Made by a program: the position numbers and the translations under genes. The notes below the pieces were generated by a model, which was given only the letters and a program-made list of their open reading frames with translations, was not told the DNA's origin and ran no database searches. A DNA stretch of 64,000 nt from an uncultured Mycobacteriaceae bacterium. Its GTDB lineage: Bacteria > Actinomycetota > Actinomycetes > Mycobacteriales > Mycobacteriaceae. The stretch lies in assembly GCA_902826815.1 (NCBI GenBank), contig CADEGF010000012.1:45810-109809 (forward strand), written 5' to 3'. Positions 8,199 through 14,755 of the stretch are shown here, piece after piece (the stretch's first letter is position 1; the number at the start of each line of letters is the position of its first letter).

Positions 8199-8575
8199 AG
8201 TGATCCACGTCATGGTGCCTCTCCCCGACACTTTCTGTCAAGGACCGACCTGCGCCTGCGGCCGATGCACGCTGTCCGACGTCACCGCTTGCTGCACTCC
8301 GCCGAACTTGTCACTGTTGCAGTGTTTCTCTGCGACGAAAATCATTGCGCAACTATCATTTTGGGATGCACGGCTTTCAGATAGCCGTACCGGCGGCACC
8401 AATTGCGAGCCAGCACCTGCAGCCTCAGCGAAGTCAGATGCTCGTCATACACAACGCCGAGAGGCAGCGAACAGAAAACGAGTAGTGAACTACTCAGTCG
8501 GCAGCGCGGATTCGCGACTACGGTCTCGTAAATGGCGGCCTGATGGCAGCCGTCTAGTGCACTGAGGAGCTATTC
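8199..8575. other. Non-coding spacer between divergent genes, with a 7-bp inverted repeat
   Basis: I see no convincing gene in this stretch. It is poorer in GC than its surroundings, as expected for a divergent promoter region. At 8480-8495 GAGTAGT-GA-ACTACTC is a perfect inverted repeat about 80 bp before the start of the secreted Fn3-type protein; it could be an operator for that gene. A GAGGAGCT Shine-Dalgarno lies at about 8562-8570. Confidence 0.6.
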
Positions 8576-9589
8576 ATGTACCGGATAACGTTCAGACGGC
8601 TCGCCGGCTGGTTGGCCGGAACAGCCGGGATGTTCGCTCTTGCGCTGTATGGCGTCGGACCCGCTGCGGCAGAAGACTTCTATCCTCCGTTCAATATCCA
8701 GGCAACTGGGCACTACGGGGCCTGCTTCAGCGTCACCTGGCAGGCCGAGCCGACGGGGGTCACCAGCTTCTCGGTGGAGCGCAAGGAACCGTTCCAGCGC
8801 TGGGAAGTGTCCGCCGATCAGCACGACGTCTGGGCCTGCGGCATGGAGCCGGGCAACTGGTATGACTTCGAAGTTTGCTCCTACTACGGCACTGAAGACG
8901 GTGACACCGCCTGTGCCCAGGCGCGACTGCAGCTTCTCAAGGTCGGAAACATGGAGCCAAGTGGGCGTCCGCCGCAACCCCAAATCGTCGAAACACCTCT
9001 TGGTGAAACCTGGATCGGAGTCAAGTGGGACGCCGCCGGATTCGACTACGACTCGTACTTCGTCAACTACACCCCCAAAGGCGGCGGGGTGAAGACCATC
9101 CATCACGACGATGACGGCACCTGGGGCTACCAGCGCATCGACGGGCTGCTGCCGAGCCGCACCTACATTTTGCAGGTGCAGGGCTGCACCGAAGTCTGGT
9201 TCGGCATCGCTTCCGACAAATGCTGGGACTGGTCTCCCCCTGTCGAGGTGACTACGGCGGCCTATCCACTACATTCCGGCCCGGACACCTGCGCGCCGGG
9301 TTTTGTCTGGCGCGAGGCCTTCCCCGACGACCACGTCTGTGTGGGGCCGCAACGCCGCGAGGCGGTGAAGGTCGATAACACCCAAGGCCCCGGCCGCCGT
9401 GCAGGCGTGTGCACAGACGAGATGCTGAGAACGCAGTCGTGTCCGTTCGTGATACCGGATGACTGCAAGCAGGGTTTCGTCTGGCGGGAGGCGCGACCAG
9501 AAGACCATGTCTGCGTGAGCCCGCAAGAAAGGGACGTCGTCCGACAGGAAAACGCCACGGCGGGCGAGCGCCTCGCACAGCCGCGGTGA
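8576..9589 (+). CDS. Secreted protein with fibronectin type III-like domains and GFVWREA repeats
   Basis: 337 aa. A signal peptide is evident: basic start, hydrophobic stretch and an AAAE cleavage region near residue 32. Two beta-rich segments (about 35-125 and 130-225) look like Fn3 domains, with a WxxxW/PGNWYDFEVCSY pattern in the first and LLPSRTYILQVQGC in the second. The C-terminus has two copies of a Cys-bounded motif, CAPGFVWREAFPDDHVCV and CKQGFVWREARPEDHVCV. This short element occurs in many exported actinobacterial proteins, but its role is unknown to me. It is probably an exported, disulfide-bonded surface protein of unknown function. Confidence 0.75.
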   Translation: MYRITFRRLAGWLAGTAGMFALALYGVGPAAAEDFYPPFNIQATGHYGACFSVTWQAEPTGVTSFSVERKEPFQRWEVSADQHDVWACGMEPGNWYDFEVCSYYGTEDGDTACAQARLQLLKVGNMEPSGRPPQPQIVETPLGETWIGVKWDAAGFDYDSYFVNYTPKGGGVKTIHHDDDGTWGYQRIDGLLPSRTYILQVQGCTEVWFGIASDKCWDWSPPVEVTTAAYPLHSGPDTCAPGFVWREAFPDDHVCVGPQRREAVKVDNTQGPGRRAGVCTDEMLRTQSCPFVIPDDCKQGFVWREARPEDHVCVSPQERDVVRQENATAGERLAQPR

Positions 9590-9650
9590 GAGCAGCCAGG
9601 CATTCGGCGAGTTCGGCAGACCTCCAAGGGCCAAACCTTTCACACGGTTG

Positions 9651-9676
9651 GTTTCGCGACCGTCAAAGAGCGGTAC
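9651..9676 (+). promoter_or_regulatory. Possible SigF-type promoter of the DUF1206 gene
   Basis: GTTT, 16 bp, then CGGTAC, which resembles the mycobacterial SigF pattern GTTT-N15-17-GGGTAT with mismatches in the -10 part. It ends 24 bp before the ATG of the DUF1206 gene. This is a visual match only. Confidence 0.3.
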
Positions 9677-9700
9677 TCGGCCCCGCAAGGAGGTCGGCGC

Positions 9701-10519
9701 ATGAGCAACACGTCAGTCCACGGAGCGGTCGACAAGGCAACCGATAGCCAAGCGTTCGAGTACACGGCGCGGGTCGGCTTCGCGGCCAGCGGTGTGCTGC
9801 ACCTGCTCGTGGCCTTCATCATCCTGTGCCTCGCGTTCGGTTCGGGCGGCAACGCCGATCAGTCCGGCGCGCTCGGCACTCTCGCGAAACAACCCGGAGG
9901 CACCCTCATGCTCTGGGTCGCGGCCGTCGGGCTGGTGGCGCTAGGACTGTGGCGCCTCGCCGAAGCGGTGGTCGGATCAAAGCCCGGTGAGCGCTCCGGA
10001 CAGCAGCGCGACGACTCACCCGCGTGGAAGCGCGCGAAATCGATTGGCCTGGCCATCGTCAACTTCGCGATCGCGTTCTCAGCAGCACGCTTCGCGATGG
10101 GCAGCGGTCAGTCCAGCGGCCAGCAGAACGCCGGACTATCGGCACAGCTGATGCAATCGGGCTGGGGCAAGACACTGTTGATCGCGGTGGGCTTGGGATT
10201 CGCAGCGGTCGGCGGTTACCACGTCTACAAGGGCGCGTCGAAGAAGTTCCTCAAAGACCTGCGCGTCTCCGGCGGCACGGGCATCACTGCCGTCGGCGTT
10301 ACCGGATACATCGCCAAAGGCCTGGCGCTGGCCGGAATCGGCGTGCTCGTGATCGTGGCGTCGCTGCAATCCGACCCGTCGAAATCGACCGGGCTGGACG
10401 CGGCAATCAAGACGGTTGGCGCGGCGCCGTTCGGCAAGTTCCTCTTGATCGTCGCCGCAGTCGGGATCGCCGCATTCGGCGCGTACAGCTTCGTGCGAAG
10501 CCGATACGGCCGGATGTAG
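9701..10519 (+). CDS. DUF1206 membrane protein
   Basis: 272 aa. Three internal repeats of roughly 85 residues, each with two transmembrane segments, give about six segments in total; each repeat has a G-rich pattern such as ARVGFAASGVLHLLVAF and TGYIAKGLALAGIGVLVIV. This is the DUF1206 architecture. The function is not known. The start is supported by AAGGAGG 5-12 bp upstream. It is a single gene convergent with the hemophore-related gene. Confidence 0.88.
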   Translation: MSNTSVHGAVDKATDSQAFEYTARVGFAASGVLHLLVAFIILCLAFGSGGNADQSGALGTLAKQPGGTLMLWVAAVGLVALGLWRLAEAVVGSKPGERSGQQRDDSPAWKRAKSIGLAIVNFAIAFSAARFAMGSGQSSGQQNAGLSAQLMQSGWGKTLLIAVGLGFAAVGGYHVYKGASKKFLKDLRVSGGTGITAVGVTGYIAKGLALAGIGVLVIVASLQSDPSKSTGLDAAIKTVGAAPFGKFLLIVAAVGIAAFGAYSFVRSRYGRM

Positions 10520-10527
10520 CGCCCGAC

Positions 10528-10917
10528 CTATTGGAACGACTCGACCAGCGCGGCCAGCTGTCCCGGAGACACCGCGACACCGCACTGGGCCCGCAGATCC
10601 GTGAGCGGTTGGGCGATGCGCTTGAGGTCGAGGAACTCACCGGGGTGCGCGAGGAAGTAATTCTGGACGCTGGCCTTGGCGTCGCCCGTCGATTGTGTAC
10701 CGGCCTGCGTCAGCACATCGTCGGCACCGGGGTGCGCGGCCAGGTAGGCCCCGGCGTCCGCCATCACCCCGCTGGCCGTCGAAGAAAGGCCGCTGGCTGT
10801 GCACGGCGCGGCGTTTGCCGTCGGCAGCGCGATGGTGGTGGCCACCGCGCCGGACAGTGCGGATGCGATGAAGGCGCAGGCCACTCCGCGGCGCATCACA
10901 GTTGCAGACCTATTCAT
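10528..10917 (-). CDS. Hemophore-related exported protein (Rv0203/Rv1174c family)
   Basis: 129 aa. A signal peptide ends near NAAP, followed by a small helical domain with AAHPGADDVLTQAG, FLAHPGEFLDLKRIAQPL and the conserved pair of cysteines (PCTASG, QCGV) expected to form a disulfide. Family members such as Rv0203 bind haem outside the cell. The ATG at 10915-10917 has AAGGGG ahead. It faces the iron ABC operon across about 200 bp that contains an IdeR-like box, which fits an iron-acquisition role. The family match is good, but haem binding is not shown here. Confidence 0.75.
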   Translation of the reverse strand: MNRSATVMRRGVACAFIASALSGAVATTIALPTANAAPCTASGLSSTASGVMADAGAYLAAHPGADDVLTQAGTQSTGDAKASVQNYFLAHPGEFLDLKRIAQPLTDLRAQCGVAVSPGQLAALVESFQ

Positions 10918-11067
10918 TGATTCGTACCCCTTGTGTCGTTGCAGGCCAGGCTGCCCCAAAGTCTTTCATGTCCGCGCAGCACGTGTGCCAGCGGATTCAC
11001 AGTTCCGCCATAGATCGACGTTTCCGACGGGCGGGCAGTTTGTGAGCGCGGCACCGGGTATCTTCAT

Positions 11068-11086
11068 TTAGGTAACCCTCAGCTAA
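11068..11086 (+). promoter_or_regulatory. IdeR (iron-dependent regulator) box
   Basis: TTAGGTAACCCTCAGCTAA matches 14 of 19 positions of the IdeR consensus TTAGGTTAGGCTAACCTAA, including the whole left end and the CTAA end. It lies 31 bp before the ATG of the iron-binding lipoprotein, so IdeR with iron should repress this operon. Confidence 0.7.
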
Positions 11087-11117
11087 AAGCGCCTGTAGGC
11101 GTGGGAAGGACGCCTGG

Positions 11118-12134
11118 ATGCGCCTCCGTTGGAGCCGGATCGCCGCACTCGTATCGACCGTTGCCGTAGCACTGTCAATGACTGCTTGCTCGGGTTCGGG
11201 TGACAGCGACGAACTGCTGATCTACAACGCCCAGCACGAATCCCTGACCAAGGAATGGATCGACGCCTTCACCAAGGAGACCGGCATCAAGGTCACCTAC
11301 CGGCAGGGCGGCGACACCGAGTTGGGCAATCAGCTGGTCGCCGAGGGCGATGCCTCGCCCGCCGACGTCTTCCTCACCGAGAACTCCCCCGCGATGGCCG
11401 CTGTTGAGAAGGCGGGGCTGTTCGCCGACCTGAACGCCGACACGCTCGATCAGGTTCCCGCGCAGTATCGTCCGGCCACCGGCAAGTGGACGGGTGTCGC
11501 GGCGCGCAGCACGGTGTTCGTCTACAACAAGACCAGGCTGCAGCCCGATCAGCTGCCGAAATCCATGACCGATCTCCAGCAGCCCGAATGGAAGGGTCGC
11601 TGGGGCGGGGCACCGGCAAAGGCCGACTTCCAGGCGATCGTCTCGGCCTATCTCCAACTCAAGGGCGAGGCGGCCACCGCGCAGTGGCTGGCAGGCATGA
11701 AGGCCAACGCGAAGATCTACAACGACAACATCGCCACCATGAAGGCCGTCAACGCCGGTGAGGTCGACGGCGGCATCATCTACCACTACTACTGGTACCG
11801 CGATCAGGCCAATACCAAAGAGGGCAGCGGAAATACGGCGCTGCACTACTTCAAGAACGAGGACCCTGGCGCATTCGTCAGCCTGTCCGGCGGCGGTGTG
11901 CTGAAGTCAAGCAAGAAGGCCGAGCAAGCGCAGCAGTTCATCAAGTTCGTCACGGGCAAGGCCGGCCAGGAGGTGCTGGAGAAGGGCACCTCGTTCGAAT
12001 ACCCGGTGGCCAGCGGTGTTCCTGCGAATCCGGCTCTGCCGCCGCTTGATTCGCTGCAGGCGCCGAAGGTCGACCCGTCGACCCTGGACGCGCAGAAGGT
12101 GGCCGACCTGATGACGAAGGCTGGCCTGCTGTAG
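11118..12134 (+). CDS. Ferric iron ABC transporter, substrate-binding lipoprotein (FbpA-like)
   Basis: 338 aa. The signal peptide ends in a lipobox, MTAC, with C24. The body is a family 1 solute-binding protein: ELLIYNAQHESLTKEWIDAFTKETGIKV, VFLTENSPA, GVAARSTVFVYNK and a tyrosine-rich stretch HYYWYRD, where FbpA-type proteins place their iron-binding tyrosines. It should collect Fe3+ outside the membrane and hand it to the permease encoded next. An IdeR box lies in its promoter. Confidence 0.88.
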   Translation: MRLRWSRIAALVSTVAVALSMTACSGSGDSDELLIYNAQHESLTKEWIDAFTKETGIKVTYRQGGDTELGNQLVAEGDASPADVFLTENSPAMAAVEKAGLFADLNADTLDQVPAQYRPATGKWTGVAARSTVFVYNKTRLQPDQLPKSMTDLQQPEWKGRWGGAPAKADFQAIVSAYLQLKGEAATAQWLAGMKANAKIYNDNIATMKAVNAGEVDGGIIYHYYWYRDQANTKEGSGNTALHYFKNEDPGAFVSLSGGGVLKSSKKAEQAQQFIKFVTGKAGQEVLEKGTSFEYPVASGVPANPALPPLDSLQAPKVDPSTLDAQKVADLMTKAGLL

Positions 12135-13709
12135 GTGGTCGCTCCCCCAGTCACGCGCCCCGCGGCACCGGTTTCGCGGTCGGAGTCGGCCGCCCGTCCC
12201 GGTCCGCTGGTCTCGACCACGGTCGCGTTACTGGTCGCCGCCACCTGCATTCCGCTCGGTTACGTGGTGTGGGGCGCGGTGTCCGTCGGGTGGACCCGCG
12301 CCTACGAACTGGTGGTCCGCCCGCGGGTGGGCGAGCTGTTGTTCAACACCGTCGCCCTTGTCGTGGTCACCGTACCGCTGTGTGTGGTGATCGGTGTCGG
12401 GGTCGCCTGGCTGGTTGAGCGCACCGACCTGCCCGGCCGGACGATCTGGCGCCCGCTGTTCGTTGCGCCGCTTGCCGTTCCGGCCTTCGTCAACAGCTAT
12501 GCCTGGGTGGGAGCCATTCCATCCCTGAACGGGTTGTGGGCCGGTGTCTTGATCACGACGCTGTCGTACTTCCCCTTCATGTATCTGCCCGTCGCCGCGA
12601 CGCTGCGCAGGCTCGACCCTGCCGTCGAGGAATCGGCGCGTGCGCTCGGATCCGACTCCGCCGGTGTGTTCTTCCGCGTGGTGCTGCCGCAGCTGCGGTT
12701 GGCGATTCTGGGCGGCGCGCTGCTGATCGGCGTGCATCTGCTCGCCGAGTTCGGCGCGTTCGCGATGGTGCGGTTCGACACCTTCACCGTCGCGATCTTC
12801 CAGCAGTTCCAGGTCACCTTCGACGGGGCGGCGGGCAGCATGCTGGCGGGCGTCCTCGTCCTGCTGTGCATGGTGCTGCTGTTGGCCGAGGGTGCCGCCC
12901 GCGGGCGGGCCAGGTACTCGAGAATCGGCTCCGGCGTGCCCCGCGCCGCGGTGCCGGTTCATCTCGGCCGCAACGCATTTCCCGCCACCATCGGCCTATT
13001 GGTGCTTGCGGTGCTGGCCATCGGTGTGCCGGTGTGGACGATCATGCGCTGGCTGTGGATCGGCGGCGCCAAGGTGTGGGACTTCGGCGAAATCGCCAAC
13101 GCGCTCGGGCAGACCATCGCGCTGGCGGCTGCCGCAGCGGCGCTGACGACAGTGCTGGCGTTCCCCGTGGCGTGGGTGGCGGTCCGGTCGAATGGCCTGC
13201 TGGCGCGCGCGGTGGAAGGCGCCAACTTCGTCACCAGTTCGCTCCCAGGCATCGTCACCGCGCTCGCGCTGGTGACCGTGGCCATCCATTTCGTCCGCCC
13301 GCTCTACCAGTCCGCGCCGCTCATCGTGTTCGCGTACGTGCTGTTGTTCATGCCCCGCGCCCTTGTCAATGTGCGCGCGGGGCTTGCGCAGGTCCCGCCC
13401 GGCCTCGAGGAGGCCTCGCGGTCGCTGGGCTGTTCGCCGAGCGCCACCTTCTTCCGGGTCACCCTTCGACTGACGGCGCCCGCCGCGGCGGCTGCCGCAT
13501 CTTTGGTATTCGTTGCCGTGGCAACCGAATTGACGGCCACGCTGCTGTTGGCCCCCACCGGCACCAGAACGTTGTCGATGCTGTTCTGGTCCTTCAGCAG
13601 CGAGCTGGACTACGCGTCCGCCGCACCCTACGCGTTCACGCTTGTCGTGCTCGCCATTCCGCTGACGCTGATCCTGTTCCGGCAGTCGACGAAGGCGGCC
13701 GCGCTGTGA
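12135..13709 (+). CDS. Ferric iron ABC transporter, permease (FbpB-like)
   Basis: 524 aa with about 12 membrane segments. It is a fused permease with two copies of the inner-membrane component fold, each with an EAA-type loop (EESARALGSDSAGVFFRVVLPQL and EEASRSLGCSPSATFFRVTLRL). The GTG start lies directly after the TAG of the binding protein, with no spacer, so translation is probably coupled. It works with the binding protein and the ATPase on either side. Confidence 0.9.
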   Translation: MVAPPVTRPAAPVSRSESAARPGPLVSTTVALLVAATCIPLGYVVWGAVSVGWTRAYELVVRPRVGELLFNTVALVVVTVPLCVVIGVGVAWLVERTDLPGRTIWRPLFVAPLAVPAFVNSYAWVGAIPSLNGLWAGVLITTLSYFPFMYLPVAATLRRLDPAVEESARALGSDSAGVFFRVVLPQLRLAILGGALLIGVHLLAEFGAFAMVRFDTFTVAIFQQFQVTFDGAAGSMLAGVLVLLCMVLLLAEGAARGRARYSRIGSGVPRAAVPVHLGRNAFPATIGLLVLAVLAIGVPVWTIMRWLWIGGAKVWDFGEIANALGQTIALAAAAAALTTVLAFPVAWVAVRSNGLLARAVEGANFVTSSLPGIVTALALVTVAIHFVRPLYQSAPLIVFAYVLLFMPRALVNVRAGLAQVPPGLEEASRSLGCSPSATFFRVTLRLTAPAAAAAASLVFVAVATELTATLLLAPTGTRTLSMLFWSFSSELDYASAAPYAFTLVVLAIPLTLILFRQSTKAAAL

Positions 13710-14755
13710 CCAACATGCTCGACATCCGCGGACTGGGAAAGTCGTTCAACGGCCAGCCGGTGCTCGACCACATCGACCTCAGCGTGCGCGCGGGAAGCAC
13801 GACCGCCGTCGTCGGGTCGTCGGGCTGCGGCAAGACCACGCTGCTGCGACTCGTGGCCGGATTCGAGATGCCCGACGCAGGAACGGTCACCATCGCCGAC
13901 CGGGAGGTGGCCAGTCCCGAGCGGTCGGTCGCATCCCACCGGCGCGGCGTCGGCTATGTCGCGCAGGACGGGGCACTGTTCCCCCACCTGACCGTCGGTC
14001 AGAACATCGCCTACGGTCTGTCGGGATCGGCTCGCGGTCGCGAGGTGCGCAACCGGGTGACCGAGTTGCTCGAAACCGTCTCTCTGGACGCGTCATACGC
14101 GTCGCGCAGGCCGCATCAGCTCTCAGGCGGTCAGCAGCAGCGCGTCGCGCTCGCCCGCGCACTGGCACGCAAGCCGGTCATGATGCTCCTCGACGAACCG
14201 TTCAGCGCGCTGGACACCGGGCTGCGGGCGTCGACCCGCAAGGCGGTTGCCCAGCTGCTCGCCGACTCCGGGGTGACAACGCTGCTGGTGACGCATGACC
14301 AGGAGGAGGCGCTGTCGATCGCCGACCAGATCGCGGTGATGCGTGACGGACGCTTCACCCAGGTCGGCGCCCCGCAGGACGTCTACCGTCGGCCCAACGA
14401 CCGCTTCACCGCCGAGTTCCTCGGCGACTGCATCGCCCTGCCGTGCACCGTCGCCTCCGGTGTCGCCGAGTGCGCGCTGGGCCGGGTGCCGGTGCAGACC
14501 TCGATCGGCGACGGACCGGCAACGCTCGCGCTTCGACCCGAACAGCTTGTCGCGACGGTGATTTCCGACAGCGAGGGCGCCGCCGGCGTCGGTACCGTGT
14601 TGGCCACCGAGTTCCTCGGCCACGACGTGCTTCTGACGATCGACCCCGCCGGCGACATCGCACCGATCATCGTCCGGCAGCACAGCCTCGATCCGCCGGC
14701 CATCGACGCCAAGGTTCGGATCGCCGTGATAGGAAACGGGGTCGTCCTGCGATGA
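13706..14755 (+). CDS. Ferric iron ABC transporter, ATPase (FbpC-like)
   Basis: 349 aa from a GTG that overlaps the permease stop (GTGA). Walker A is GSSGCGKTT, the signature is LSGGQQQRVALARAL and Walker B is VMMLLDEPFSALD, followed by the H-loop VTHDQEEAL. The C-terminal third is a TOBE-type regulatory domain, as in FbpC and related importers. Its stop overlaps the start of the adenylation/acyltransferase fusion (ATGA), which ties that enzyme to the iron operon. Confidence 0.92.
   Translation: MTNMLDIRGLGKSFNGQPVLDHIDLSVRAGSTTAVVGSSGCGKTTLLRLVAGFEMPDAGTVTIADREVASPERSVASHRRGVGYVAQDGALFPHLTVGQNIAYGLSGSARGREVRNRVTELLETVSLDASYASRRPHQLSGGQQQRVALARALARKPVMMLLDEPFSALDTGLRASTRKAVAQLLADSGVTTLLVTHDQEEALSIADQIAVMRDGRFTQVGAPQDVYRRPNDRFTAEFLGDCIALPCTVASGVAECALGRVPVQTSIGDGPATLALRPEQLVATVISDSEGAAGVGTVLATEFLGHDVLLTIDPAGDIAPIIVRQHSLDPPAIDAKVRIAVIGNGVVLR

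Noticed and set aside
12536-13705. Long in-frame extension upstream of the iron ATPase gene
   Set aside because: It lies in the +2 frame of the permease gene. The ATPase starts at GTG 13706, overlapping the permease stop.
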